Notes under the pieces: model-generated
What the model was told of the DNA's origin: nothing
Seen by the model: only the letters and a program-made list of their open reading frames with translations
The model's database searches: none
Shown: in pieces, positions 35,267 to 48,300 of the stretch
How positions within the stretch are numbered: position 1 is the stretch's first letter
Layout of the letters: the number at the start of each line of letters is the position of its first letter
Program-made: the position numbers and the translations under genes
Assembly (NCBI GenBank): GCA_015501075.1
Contig: JADNYJ010000002.1
Coordinates: 806,001 to 870,000, forward strand
Origin: Gymnopilus junonius
Taxonomy: Eukaryota > Basidiomycota > Agaricomycetes > Agaricales > Galerinaceae
DNA: 64,000 nucleotides
Direction: 5' to 3'

Positions 35267-35625
35267 GATGCTTGGGTTGGATCTGTATGCCTGAACTGTT
35301 GAGAGATGCAACTGTGGAACTGAGAAGCTCTGATGTGAAGTCGATCCTTAAGTACCATCCGAATCGACCATCACGTGTACCGTACAAATGGGAGAGAGAC
35401 ACAGCTTGCCACAACTTTTATCCAATGTTTCCCTCCAGATAATACTTACAGAAAACGTTGTCGGAAGTACTGGTTGGGCTGACTCATTATTGCCCATTGG
35501 TGTTCAACTTTCCGTGGCCAGGGAATCGCCCCTGTCGAGCCCTGTCCCACGTCATCTTATCTCGGGGTCTTTATCAATGTCAATGACGACATCTTACATA
35601 GCACGTGCTTCAATCTTAACTCTCC
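35267..35625. promoter_or_regulatory. Divergent intergenic region, S-formylglutathione hydrolase / P450
   Basis: Contains CACGTG-like cores (ATCACGTGTAC at ~35372 and GCACGTGC at ~35602) that could be bHLH/bZIP sites. No coding content seen. Confidence 0.45.
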
Positions 35626-37652
35626 ATGGACCTTGACGATGAATACTCCAGCGCAATTTTCGTCATTTTACTTGTTGCCATTCTACTGTGCCTCGTACTG
35701 AGGAGCGAGAAAGCAGAACCGAACGTGAGCATTTTATCTCGTCGCTCATCTTTTTTGTTTGAACTCTTCTTTCATAGTTGAAACACATACCAGCTGCGGG
35801 ACACCAGAATTATTTACTCTCGTACATTGATGCATTCGAATTTGCCTTCCGCGGCGCCTTGAAATTGAAGGAGGGATTTAACAAGGTGTTTGCTTGGCTA
35901 GATTTACCTCCTTCACGGCGAGGCCGATACTCACAGTGTCATTCATTCAGTACAAAGGCAGCACGTTCAGACTATCTCTTCTGAATCACTGGCTAGTCAT
36001 TCTACCCAAGGAGTATAGCGAAGATCTTCGAAAAGCTTCAGAAGAGGATGTATGTTTCGCAAATATGGCAAATCAGGTGAGCGTTATTTTCAGTAAGCCG
36101 ACATCTTGGGTGTACTAATTCAAAGTCCAGTTCGATCCCTCTTTAGATCCCATAGGGCATTATGAAGCTGCAGCCTATAGAAACATCCATCAACTCGCTC
36201 GATACGTTAACCAAAATATTGCGTTTCTGATATTTGACTTGAAGGAGGAGATAGAATTTTCCTTTGAAAATGCACCAGTGGATGGTTTTGCCGGTGCTTA
36301 TTATTTTCTTTCACCCTGGAGTATACAAGTTTCTGATACATGGCATGATATGAAGATATAGGATGGCAGGAAACTGATGGTGTGAGGTTGGCCATCCAGC
36401 TCACTACACAAGTAGTCAACCGCCTCTTCGTTGGTCTCCCATTCGGTAGGGCTGTCTGCCCCTTCGTAGGACACATTATTGATATTATCCTTAGCTCGGC
36501 ATGATGAACTTAAACGCGTTAGCATGGAATTGACCAGCGATATATATCAACCACCTCTAATGGAGCGTTTACTACCCAGGAAATTTATTTCGTAAGAAGC
36601 TTCATTTTATTGTCTATGTCAACAGCTCAATGTCCCCTGGAGTATTTTCCGCGTATTCCCCAGCTCGAATCGATATCAGCGGCAGATGCGGTTACTAATG
36701 TTATCTTTTGTTCGCGTGCGAAAGGACGTCTTGAACACTGCCGAGCACACAGGAAAATATAAAGATGTGAGCTGCGACAATTTTGGCTTCTACGACCTCC
36801 TAACTTGGACAGTATGACCTGCTGTCTTGGGCTCTTCATCAAGATGGCCCACAACAAATTCCTGACGAAATCGCATTTGACCTTGTCAATCTTACTATAA
36901 CCACAAGTCGGATGGTTTCAATGGTTGAGCCTTTCTACCAAGTTTCGACGTCGAACTCAATATTGAAAGTTTATTTTATTATAGAGTCTTGCGCATGTCC
37001 TTTACCACCTTGCCTCCAATCCTCAATATGTCTCTCCGATGCGGATGGAAATTGAAAGTTTAGTTAGGCAGGGTGGATGGAGCAAAGAGTCTATTGATCG
37101 GATGCACAAAGTGGATAGTTTCGTAAAAGAGTCAATGAAGTTGAAGTGTGTCTATTGCAGTTTGGTTTTTTTCATCTTGCCCCCAGTGCATATTAGTCTT
37201 ACTTCTTCGCATTATACTCAGTTACCACGGCGCGGAAATGTTTGAAACCGTTCACATTTTCCAACGGAATGTATCTCCCACCTGGTGCTCTTTCAGCCGT
37301 CGCCGTCGAGCCCCGACATCTCGGTAGCACCTACTCTTCGCCAGATGTCTTCGATGGGTTCCGATACTCCAGATTGCACGAGCAGCATCGTGTAGATGAC
37401 TCCCCAACAACTGATCGAATGAACTCCCAATTTCAGCTTGTCACGACGACGGCGGATGATCTGGCTTGGGGATACGGCCGACATGCATGTCCGGGCAGAT
37501 TTTTTGCTGCTACGGTGCTGAAGATGATGCTTGCCCATGTCTTGCTTCGTTATGACGTGAAGTTTGAAAATGGGGTCAGGCCAAAAGACGTTGTCGTTGG
37601 CATGAATCGGTTGCCTGATCCTAGTGTTAAGATGTTAATCAAGAAGAGATAG
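35626..37652 (+). CDS. Cytochrome P450 monooxygenase
   Basis: About nine exons. The N-terminus MDLDDEYSSAIFVILLVAILLCLVL is a single ER signal anchor. Middle blocks read YKGSTFRLSLLNHWLVILPKEY, VVNRLFVGLPF and LAHVLYHLASNPQYV (helix I/J region), then KVDSFVKES (K-helix, with the E-x-x-R position read as Glu-Ser-Met-Lys) and PDVFDGFRYSRL. The haem loop is AWGYGRHACPGRFF, with the Cys ligand at ~37490. P450s use NAD(P)H-derived electrons to oxidise small molecules; subfamily and substrate cannot be told. Two splice joints looked out of phase until later acceptors were used (intron ending ...CCCCAG near 36663, and one ending ...ATTAG near 37197), so those positions are provisional. The usual Ala-Gly-x-x-Thr of helix I is poorly preserved (TITTSRMVSM). 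Confidence 0.85.
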
Positions 37653-37821
37653 AAACTTCAATTTCTTTCTATTAGAATGACTAATTTAAATAAATATTAT
37701 CTATACAAGCGTTATCTGAAGATGTACTATAGTGTAGTGTGGTATTACAATAGAGAGTGTATAACGAGTAGCAGTACTCACTAGACACGGAAGCATTATG
37801 TCAGAAAGGATGCAAATTTCA

Positions 37822-39596
37822 TTTGCCCAACGTCCGCGTTACCGGCAAATCCTTGGTCTGTAGTTTTGACGAAGTGGAAGCCGAAGGACTTTTATCATGT
37901 ACATCAGCACCAGCTGTGTCGAGGCTCTCCACCATTTGAGCGCGCTGTTGATCGGCGGTGGCTTGCTCTCTCTCGTCCTGGGACCTTTCTTCCAATTCCA
38001 CGCCTGCACCAGCATTGGAGGCTTCTTCCTTGCCTTGACCTTCAACTTCGCGTGCCAGCATATCAACAATACCGAGATAGAACGTGGCAGGACGAAATTT
38101 GATCTCCTTCCCCATCATTTCAGCCCATTTGTAGCGAGCTGTGTTGATCCAGCCTACGAGATCGAGGTGATTGACTTGTGATAGTGTGCCAGGTAGGTTC
38201 CCTGAACAGATGATCCTTCTATCAGTAAAGTTGTGGAGAAGTGACAATGGGCAGAACAAACCCATTTAGATGATTCTACAGACACAAGGCCGTCGTTTGG
38301 ACCTTCTTTTTCCAATATAACAGAGTGCGGCCATCTAGATACAGACCATTGGAGAGGAAGTTGAAAATAATGGAAATTCACGCACTTCCACGTATCGATC
38401 AACCCAGGTTCATAAACAGCACCCCAGCTGAAGTATCTGACACCAGGAACATCTGGAGTCTCTTCGTTAAATTTGCGCATGCTTTCAATAGTCAAAGCTT
38501 CAAAGGCCTTGCCATCGCCACCTCCATTGGGAAGTAGGTCGAGGAGGGAGAGGACAGAAGGCATTCGCTCTGGGCCAACAGTGTTCAGAAAATGGTCTGC
38601 AAAAGAGGATCCGCGATGAGGCGTGGCGATGGTGGTCACGGACAGGACTTTGAATTTGCGGTGAGTAAGGTGTGTAGTAAGGTATCGACAGTCTAAACCA
38701 CCCTAGAATTCGGAATGAACCTCAGCAAAAAGAAGCAATTTAGCAGCGACGAACCATGCTGTGGCCTGTAAAAGACGGAAACGGAGTAAATACGAGATGA
38801 GAGGCAAAGAACTGAAAGTTACCAATTAAATGTACACTTCTTCCAGGGTATACAGAGGATATCTTTTCTTCGAGTACTTTTGCACGGTCTTTGGGGCTAC
38901 TGGTAGCCGGCACGCGAGTGATGAGCACTTCTGTGCCATTCTCTTCAAGGACTTCTTTAATACCGCGCCAATGTGCGACTTGAAGGGGGGCGATGGAAGG
39001 ACCGATGGTGACCGAGTCGAAGCCGAGGAGACCGTGACAAAACACGACTGGGTTGTGAGGCGAGAGGTCTGCGGCATACGAATTAGGCTATAAGAGAGAT
39101 TATAGGAATGGAGAGAAAACGGACACTTTTTTTTGAGGGAGTGCTGGGTGCGGTCCTCTTGGACCAATAGAGAGTCAGTACTAAAGGTATTGAACCACCA
39201 TCTGGAAGAGAGAGTGGGGGCAGAGGGGAGAGATGAAGCGGAGTAGGTAGACATGGACCGAGAAAGGGAGCGAAGGGAGTCTAGGGAGGACCCGGTGGGA
39301 GGGGAGTGCAGCAGGACGATGGGCGGAGGGCGGATGAGGTCATGTTTTCTGAGGGGCGGACAGGTCTCTACGGGGAGAGGAGGAGAGAGGGAGGCGGTGG
39401 GCATGGTCGAGCGGGTAAGACTGTCGAAGAAGGCGGGCTGGTGGAGGGACGGACGGAAGGGCGGAGGCAGTCTTGCGCGCGGGGGACGGCGTGGCAGCGG
39501 CGTGTTCATTGCCTCGTCCAGTGCAGGACTCCGACTGATCCATCTCAGCACTGGCGAGCGCATTGCAGCAGGCAGTCCGTCGCTGTCTACATTCAT
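37822..39596 (-). CDS. Mitochondrial-type triacylglycerol lipase (Tgl2-like alpha/beta hydrolase)
   Basis: A basic, Ser/Pro-rich N-terminus (possibly a targeting sequence, starting at the ATG at 39596 or a nearby in-frame Met) leads to PVVFCHGLLGFDSV, then WRGIKEVLEENGTEVLITRVP and RSVHLIG. The nucleophile motif G-H-S-M|G-G-L-D is split over an 11-nt micro-exon. TTIATPHRGSSFADH, KEGPNDGLVSVES (acid) and QVNHLDLVGW (His) complete the triad. These match yeast Tgl2-type lipases. The C-terminus is Glu/Gln-rich. Near 38189 the conserved W-G-T-Y-L and G-T-L-S-Q blocks are adjacent but one base out of frame. The junction after an A8 run near 39127-39134 is also one base out of phase with the next exon unless a weak upstream donor is used, so the true reading frame needs confirmation. 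Confidence 0.8.
38189..38190 (-). other. Single-base frame break in lipase
   Basis: W-G-T-Y-L is followed directly by G-T-L-S-Q-V-N-H-L-D in a different frame. One extra G in the CTGGCA context would fix it. Confidence 0.65.
38755..38765 (-). other. 11-nt micro-exon in lipase nucleophile elbow
   Basis: GCCACAGCATG lies between ACAG and GTTCGT. It encodes H-S-M and completes the Gly of G-H-S-M-G-G, i.e. the catalytic serine. Confidence 0.9.
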
Positions 39597-40240
39597 CTAG
39601 TTGCCGTGACGTCACGCTTCTCTTCATGGCCTCTCTTCCCTCCATCTTGCCTTCCAAGCCCGCCCTGAAAGACAGTGAGTCCCCTCTGTCCCCTCTGTCC
39701 TCCGTCCTCACCCCGGTCAAGCCACAAGCACTCCAGAGCAGATAAAGGCCCCCTTTGGAAAGCCCACAAGCCCTGAAAGGTTGGCTCTCTCTGCATTTGC
39801 GTACTTTTCTCTTATTTTTAGCCGGTAGTACACCCATATTCATCTGCGCTCTCGACCGTAAGAACCCTTCCTATCAGCGCAATGCCCTGTCTGAACAGCA
39901 CTCAGGCTGCTACCGTCTCCTGCCGTCACACAAGGCGGTGATGGCTCACCGAAAAAAGGACCACCAGACAGAGGACGAGAGGCAGATAATTACCTGGAAT
40001 TAGATATAGAACTATGTACATATAATATGATCGCCCCGGGTTGCGAGGGGGCTGAGTCACCATCAAATGCGCCCTGATGGGTGGGAGGTGCAGAGCAAAT
40101 AGAGGCAAATGTGACACAATTAATCTGCCAATACTTGCGCTGCTCTACTACCAGTCGCCGATCCATTCTCTTTCCTTTTTCTTTTTTACATCTCCTCTTT
40201 CCCCACCCATTCAGCCATACCGTCATTCCTATCAAGGAGA
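39597..40240. promoter_or_regulatory. Divergent intergenic region, lipase / Tea1-like, with CRE palindrome
   Basis: A perfect 12-bp palindrome CGTGACGTCACG sits at 39605-39616, the consensus of ATF/CREB-type bZIP factors, about 10 bp upstream of the outermost lipase ATG. Pyrimidine-rich tracts near 39670-39710 and 40180-40205 precede the kelch gene. Short open frames on both strands here look like GC-rich noise. Confidence 0.55.
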
Positions 40241-43200
40241 ATGTCCTTCTTCTCCCGGAAGAAGTCCCAACCCGCACATCAGGCCACCACCACCGTCACC
40301 GTAGCGCAGACACCGAGCCAAGCTCTGGCCCAGCTTAACAGGGACCAGCAGCCACAGTCTGCCAGTCTGCGTGCCGATAACCCTCTCTCGTCGTAGGTTC
40401 TCCGTTGCTATACAGTTGCCCATCCTAATTCGTTTCTGTAGAGCTGGAAATAGCGGTCTCGCGCCTATACCACAACAACAGCAACCACAACCCCAATCTC
40501 GAAGTCAGAGTCGGAATAACAGCCAAGGAACCAATCTTCCTCCTTCAAATTCTCAGCAGCAGCAGCAGCAGCAAAATCCACCCCAGCAGCAGCCACCCCG
40601 TCAACCCCCTTCATTCCCTTGGTCTGCCCGACGTCTCAATCTTCTTCCTCCGAATGTCATAAGCAAGCCTGGTGTCGCACCTCCCACTTCTCCTTCTCCT
40701 TCACCCTTCCCCCGGTATGGCCATGCGCTTCCGGCCACAGCGACTCCCAACGGAGACCTATTTCTTTTCGGAGGCCTTGTCCGAGAGTCTGCGCGGAATG
40801 ATGTTTATGTGCTCTCCACCCGCGACAATTCAGCAGCCCTCTTTCAGACCACAGGCGCAGTTCCAAGTCCTCGGATGGGGCATGCATGTGCCCTCGTAGG
40901 AAATGTGCTCATTGTGTGGGGTGGAGATACCAATACGGACCCCTCAAAGCCGTCAGATAAACAGGACAGTGGGCTCTATCTACTAAACCTCAGTGAGTAT
41001 CCTTCAGGGATCGTTTTCATTTTATTCACTCTTTTGCAGTGGCGCGAGATTGGAATCAGTTGGAGGTGTCGGGCCCAGCGCCAGTGGGGAGGTATGGACA
41101 TGCTGTCACCATGGTCGGCTCAAAGTTCTTCGTTTTTGGTGGTCAAGTTGGCGAGGATTTTCTCAATGATCTTTGGGCTTTTGATCTCAACTCACGTACG
41201 TCCATATTTTGTCTTTCCTTTCATATACATGCTCTTCACATCATTTATCCTGCAAGTAAAAACGAGGTCTGCTTGGGAGCAATGGGAGCCTGCGAGCTCT
41301 GAAAGGCCCGCTCCGAGGACAGGTCACGTGTGTATAACGCACGAAGATCAAATCATCATGTATGTCGACCGTTGCAGTATTCTCTGGGATTCATCTTGAT
41401 GCCCTTCACAGGTTCGGTGGAACGGATGGCAAGTACCATTACAACGACACTTGGTCATTCAATCTGCAAACACGGAGATGGACGGAACTGAACTGTATCG
41501 GTTTCATTCCTTCTGCCCGAGAAGGTCATGCCGCTGCTATAGTTGGCAATGTTATATACGTTTTTGGTGGCCGTGGTATCGACGGAAAGGATCTGAGTGA
41601 TTTGGCTGCCTTCAAGATTTCAAGTCAGTCTGCAGGCGGGGTTTTCTAGTTGGTGCACTAACAATTGAATTTACAGACCAGCGATGGTACATGTTCCAAA
41701 ATATGGGCCCCTCACCCAGTGGACGGTCTGGCCATGCCATGGCGTCGATTGGCACAAAAGTGTACGTTGTTGGAGGAGAATCCTTTTCACCTTCAAAGTC
41801 GGACGATCCAAGCATCACTCATGTTTTAGAGACGAGTGCGTGGACACATGTATTTGTTTCCAACCTGTTTGTGACATTTTTTCCTTTCCAGAAAACATCA
41901 AATATCCCGAAGACAATTCAAAACCACCGGCTTCCGTACCAGCAGCAAACCAGAACAGTTCTCGCAAACCTTCAATCACGGGCCAGAATGTTCACAACGT
42001 GCAATCAGCGAATGTCAACGGTCGTTCAATGTCGCCTAGCGTTACACCCGATCGTGCCATGTCACCGTCAGGTCGACCTTCTCAGCCTAACGGTGTTGTC
42101 CAACAAGCATTCTCAAATGCAGCAGTCGCCAACGGTAAAGGCAAGGCTCCAATACGACCCAAGAGAGAAGACGAGGACACTAATGGTACTGACGATGGTT
42201 TTGATATAGTCAGCTCAGAGTCTTTCCAAAGCCAGACAGCACGCGCAAAGAGCCCCGCCCAGATGAATGCGACAAATCGAGCGGTCTCTCCTGCGTTGAA
42301 TGGTGCTCAAGCTCCAAACATGATGGCTGTTTCTATGGGTATAAACGGTGTCACAGGGCGATCATCTCCTGCAGTAACGGGTCGAGGGTCGCCTCTACCT
42401 GGACGCGCCTCGCCTGCCGTCGACCGTTCTCGAGCAACCGCTGGTGGAGAAACGTATGTTAATAACGGATCAAATAATCCGTCGCCTACTCTGAATGGAT
42501 TCGCGCGACCTCCATCACGGACAGGGAATGGGTCGGTCGGAAATGTTGCAGCCGATCTGGTCAAGGACCTGAAGGCAAAGGACCTTGAACTGGACAGCGT
42601 GAAGCGGCAAGTGGCTTGGATGAAGGAAGCTTTGGCAAAGGCTACTCGTGCCGGATTCGTCCATACGGATAGGGAGGGCAGTCCGGATATCCCCAATGTA
42701 AGCAACGAAGACGGTACTGACGGCAAATATGCCGAGTTGGCCCTTAAATTCAAGCAGTTCAAAGCCCAAGTCCAGGTGAGGTCATCCTGTAAAAGTTTTT
42801 GTTCTTTGTCATTAAAGTTTATTACGACAGTCCACTATGGTAGAACAGGCAAGACAGATGTCGGAGCGTTTGGCGGAGGCCGAACGTATCAAGACAAGTG
42901 CAACACAGGAAGCGGCGTACTACCGAGCTAAAATCGCCGCCTTGGAGTCTAACAGCGAACCTGATTTGCAACGAATGGAACGTGCTCGTCTTTCGGAACT
43001 TGAGAACCACATGTCCGCTCTTATGAACGAGCGGTGGGCCCAGGACCGTAAATTGAATGAGCTCAACGATTCGCTCGCTCTTCAAAAGATGCTGTGCGAG
43101 CAAATGGAGTCGCGCGCCGCGGAGTCCGGTAAGCGCGCTGATAAGATCGATGAAGTACACACCCGGACTGCGCAGCTCTACAATGACCTCCTGGAGGTGC

Positions 43201-45081
43201 ACGAGAATCTGCAGGCCAAGTACAGGGATAACCAGGATAAGTTGGTATCTCATAGTTCACTCTTGGAACAACGAGAGGCCGATGAAGTGAGCCTGCGCGC
43301 ACAAGTGGAAGAATTGACGCTGTCAAAAGAGCAGCACATCCGAGCTTTAGAGCAAGCACGGGTTGCGCTGCAAGCTTCTTCGGCACGTGCGACCGAAGTC
43401 GACGAGCAATATCAGCACGCTCAGGACCACATCAAGACTTTGGAGGTTGATTTGGCAGAACTCCGCGGTGAGCTTGAGACTCGGACGGCTGAGGTGGAAG
43501 CTGCGCGTGCCAGACTCACAGATGCTGAGAATTCGTGGGCAAAGTCTCGAGAAGAGGCGGATGCTTTCAGGGCACTCACAACTACCAGTCTTGGGGAATT
43601 ATTGGACTCTCATCGGGATCTCAAGGCGGATGAAGATCGTCACGTGCGCGGCCATTCTGAAAAGATTCAGGCTGTAGAGGCCGAGGCGCAATCTCTGCGG
43701 TTGATGCTTCGTGAAGTCTCTCAACGTGCCGACGACAATTCCAACAAGCTGACCGAGGAGCGTAGGAGGAACAAGGAACGCGAGGCTGAGCATTCCGCCC
43801 TTGAGGGTCAGATTGTTGTCTTGCGAGGACAGTTGGCCACCGCCTTTGCTGACGCTGCCCGCCTTCGCAAGGAATTGTCGAGTATGGAGAATCGCCTCCA
43901 GGACAGGACCAAAGAACTTTCCGATACTAATGCCAAACTGAACATGTTGCGCAGTTACATGACCGAGCATGGTGTTGGTGTTGAAGAGGATGATCTCCGT
44001 CCTTCTTCAAGGTCGTCAAGATTGAACGGTACCATATCACCTGAAATGGTGTCTGACCTTGAAAGCAAGCTGGCAGAGAGAACTCGTTTGCATGAAAACT
44101 CTGAACGCGAACTGGCACAAGTTCTTCGTCAAAAGCGAGATATGGAGGTCCAAGTCTCTGAACTATCGACGCAACTTGACAGCGCCAGATCCAATCGTGG
44201 CACGTCGGACTCTGCTGATGTTGACAACCGTGTACAAGAAGCAGAAGAGAAACTCGAACTTGCTACTCAAGCGTTCAAGGGACAAATACAGCAAATGGAG
44301 GCTGATTACCAGATTGCCGTGCACTATGTAAAGTATGTGATACAATTTCTTTCACATGAGGAATTACTGACCGAGGCGGAAAAGGGGCACGGAGAAAATG
44401 ATGCATCGCATGCGCGAAGAACTTAACAAGCAGCGCAAAACCAACACTATCTTGCAAGCTGATCTCGAGGCCGCTCGGAGTGGCAAACCTGTCGACCCGC
44501 GATCCCGAAGTGTCAATGGACGCAACACACCATCTACCGAATCAGACGAAGGCACCAGCTCTCGTCTCATCGATGCCCAGAGACAGGTACAACGGCTAAC
44601 CAGCGAGAACAAGGAACTCCGTCTCCGTCTTGAAAATCTTGAAAAGGAGCTTGAATTGCTCCGCGACAATCTTTTGGCTTCTCAGCAAGAGGCAGACGAC
44701 CGTTTCAGCCAGGTCGAAGAATTACAGTTGGACATTGAAAGACTACAGCAATCTTTAATCATTGCTCGTGGTGGTCACGATGAAACTCTCCTCGAAAAAC
44801 TGCATACCGAGAATGCTACCCTTCGCCGAGAAAATGATCAACTTTCACATAAGATCGGACTGCTCTTGGAGGTTGAACAGCCCTCGTTTGGTCGTAGACC
44901 GATGTCAGGTCGGATGAGTACATCAAGTTCCGAAAACGCTCTTGCCTTTGAAAACCTTTCCAGCGAATTGGACGACTGGCAAAGGCAGCTTGCAAGCTCA
45001 ATGCATAACCGACGGCCGCTCAGTGGCTTCGTTGAAGAAAAATCAATTAACCCTGAACGCGCACGTTCTCCTCGCTCATAG
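40241..45081 (+). CDS. Tea1-like kelch-repeat / coiled-coil cell-polarity protein
   Basis: Nine or so exons. Residues ~1-150 are Gln/Pro/Ser-rich with a short polyglutamine run. Kelch repeats then follow: [93 protein letters not shown] and [18 protein letters not shown], i.e. at least six blades. A disordered Ser/Pro/Asn linker leads to a very long coiled coil (exon from 42829 onward, hundreds of residues of Glu/Leu/Arg heptads) and a short Arg/Ser tail. This is the plan of Tea1/KelA, which ride microtubule plus ends to mark growth sites. The C-terminal ~40 residues lack an evident CaaX motif. Strong family fit; orthology inferred. Confidence 0.9.
40554..40574 (+). repeat. CAG microsatellite (polyglutamine) in Tea1-like gene
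   Basis: Six CAG plus one CAA in frame, followed by further Gln-rich codons; a likely length polymorphism. Confidence 0.85.
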
Positions 45082-45300
45082 CATTTGCATTAATGACCCC
45101 GCTAATCTACCTGTGTAAATTTTGCATATACCCTTGTCATCTCACATTTCGTCATACACTCGCTTGGATCCTTTTTCGTCTCATTTTACCTAGCTTTCGT
45201 CTGTCATGCTCCGCTACTATGCTGCCCTCCCTTAAATATTATTTCCCTTTACGATCTGCCTGAATTGGCGTTGTCAATACACTGACCCAATATATAATAA

Positions 45301-48300
45301 TCATGACGCATTTAGCGCCTTTTGTGTCCACTCGATGGCTTTCTCCTTAACCGTCTTGACACCATCCTCATCACCTATCCTTTTCTCAAATTCAAGCCAC
45401 TTTTTGAAGAAAGACCTGGAGGACAAAGATCAGTGAAACTTAATTTGTCGGAAAAAGAAAGGAACAAACTTGGCTTTATGACTTGTCATTTTAAGCGCCA
45501 ACACCCGATCAAAAAGATTTCTAGCAAGGCGTCAGAGTGACTACAGATCCCAATTTGGCAAAGCGTACCTCAGGCCCTGGATATTTCCCTGGGTGCCTTC
45601 CATGTCCATATAAACTGACCACATATCCCAACGCTTCGGATGGGAATCAACGATGCCCTCGAATAGTGTCTTTCCCCGCTCTGGTTCTCCATATTTATAT
45701 TCAAGCTGAGCAAACTTCGAGATTGTCTTCAGATCTGGGCAAGAAACTCGGTATGCAGAAAGAAATTCAGATATATCCATGACTTACGTTTCCGCTTCTC
45801 CAAGCTCTGCAAACTACGTGGTAAAAGCTTCCTCGCTTCTTCAACATTGCCTCTCTTTAATTGAAATTCACCGAAGAGAGTCCACACTTTAGAGCTCTGA
45901 CCAAATTTCTTGCAGGTCTTCTTGTATTGCTCTTCAGCTTTCTGAAATATATAAGATACTTTCAGTAAGTAAACAGATCATATGAAAGGGTAGCTGCTTA
46001 CGTCTGTTTTGTCCGACTGATCGAAGATAGCAGCAAGTCGCAAATGAATGGTCTTGGAATCGTTGGCGCGAGCAGCTTCTTTGAACACAACGTCCAAGCT
46101 CTCGTCAGTACCGTAAACATTTTCAAGATTCAGGAGGGCTATCCAGATATTTAAGCGCTCCTTCTCTTCTCGGAAATTGATGGTGCGTATAGCGCGCCTC
46201 GCAATTTCTCGGGCTTTATCGACTTCCGATAGAGGTAATTGGAAGGACATATATTGTATCCAGAGGTACGAAGAATTCGGAGAGCCTAGGAGAAGCCGTT
46301 CAAAGTCGGCATTTGATTCGGGGGTCTTTGTATGCATGTCTGCTGTAAGATCCAGTTCAATTTGCTTCTTTTTGCGTTTCTTTTTACTTGGTTGTCCATC
46401 CTCATCTTCATCCTCAGATGATGATTCTGCTTCATTATCTTGATGCTGGGTATCAGCGGACCATTGAAATCCACCCTCAAGTGTTAATGAAGGCGTCTGC
46501 AACAAGGAAACCTTCGACGTAGCTGATGCGGATGGCTTTTGTTTGCCTTGATATTCGAGTTGGACATTACTAATGTCGATCTCTTTTTCTTCGTCGCTTC
46601 CATCTTCGTCCTCGTTCGCGGAAAACCCATCTTCGTCTTGACTTTGATCCTCATCGTCACTACCTTCGTCTCCTGCAGCCGACCCTCCATCTTCATCTAT
46701 ATTCACGTCTCCATCTTCCATCTCAACGTCGTCATCTTCTTGGAGATCTTCCTCGCTGAAGTGGGAGGGTCTTAAACTAAGAGAAATTTTCTTATTTTCT
46801 ATTCCCAAGACCAATGCTTTCACACGATCTCCCTCGCGGAATCCGCGAAGTGCAACTCCAACGTCAGCGTCTGGGTTGTCAGACAGCTTGAAAATGTTCA
46901 GAACTAATGACTTCATGTCAAAATTTAACTACGGACCTGTGACTTGTGGCATAGACCACTGAGTTTCGAACCTTCAATCTGAATGAAAAGTCCGTAGTCC
47001 TCGATCTTCTTCACCCTGCCGTCCACCTTTTGACCCTCTTCAAGGTCGCTTAAAGTGAGACTAGACGAACTTGGTCGTCTCAGAGCTTCAGAGGACCTGA
47101 AAGACATTTCAATTTTCTTATTTGCGGCATCCACACTGTGGACAGGTCAGTACCATTTTCGCGAAATTACTGATAAACCGACCTCAGGATCCGACCTTTG
47201 ACCAATTGATGCTCTTTAAACCGAATTTGCCACTCCTTGACGAACTATAGCCAACGGTGCGATACCAGATGTCAGTCAGTCGGAACAAATGGCAAAGGTT
47301 TACGTACGTCGTCAAATAGCTCTTTGATTTGCACTCGTGCGTCAACTTCACGGCCAATAGTAACAAACAAGCCGTGTCCTGCAATGTTCTTGACGAATCC
47401 GCGAACACTCTGGCCTACTTGGACGTCCGAGATGTCACCAATCTCTGCATCAATGATATTTTGGGCTTGATCTGGAGTCATCCGTGATTGGCGAGTCGAC
47501 AAAGTCAATTGCCTTTTCCCTGCGTCAACTGCAATCACGACTGCCTTTATAATAGAGTCGATGGGTGGCAGATTAACGCTTGAACCAAAGTCATCCGATA
47601 TGTCTGTGAAATGCAAGATACCTCCTATGTGGGCTGATATCTTGACCAAGGCAGCATGACGTATATGTCGGATGACACGTCCTCCGACGAGTTGGCCTAT
47701 GCTGACGGACTCCATTGCAACGTTTGAGCCCTTGGTCAATGCCTTCGTCTTTGGCTTGTTGGCAACAAGGACAAGAGCTTTCTCAGGATTTCGAGTTACA
47801 ACGACCAGTTCCTCCAGTTTCTCGCCAACATTTAAGCCAGCCCGCAATTGAGCAACAGTTAAGTTGCGATGGTTGGAGAGATTTTTCAAAGACAGAAGAG
47901 CCCGGATGCGCGATGGCTGCAGAGTGAGGAGTACGTTATCTTTGTGAATCTCAGATACCGTGCCCTCCACTGTATTGCCGATTTCGATTGCACTGATGTC
48001 GCTGGCAAGATTATAAACAGACGCTGCTCGTCGAATACTTGCGGTGACGCGACCCTCATCATTGGACAAAATCCTTACACAGACTACCCGACCTACGGGG
48101 AAAGCTTCAGCAAGTTGAGCCTTAGGAATTTCACTAGAAAAATAAATAAATATTGTAACACCCTTCTAACAATGAATCAGACGAACCTTATTTCCTTCGC
48201 GGGAATAATAGCCTTTAAATTGTTGTAAAACTCGACCAAAAGGTGCTTGTCGTACAATTTGAAAACTACGGCATGTGTAACCTTTCCAGGGACAATATTT

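Noticed and set aside
36540..37260. Apparent frame breaks in the cytochrome P450
   Set aside because: Resolved by using downstream acceptors (near 36663 and 37197). The conserved P450 blocks then join in frame, so I no longer consider it a pseudogene.
39253..39843. Several long open frames on both strands across the lipase N-terminus and promoter
   Set aside because: Low-complexity Gly/Arg or Ser/Pro composition that mirrors GC-rich sequence; no domain and no splice logic. The minus-strand frame joined to the lipase core is preferred.
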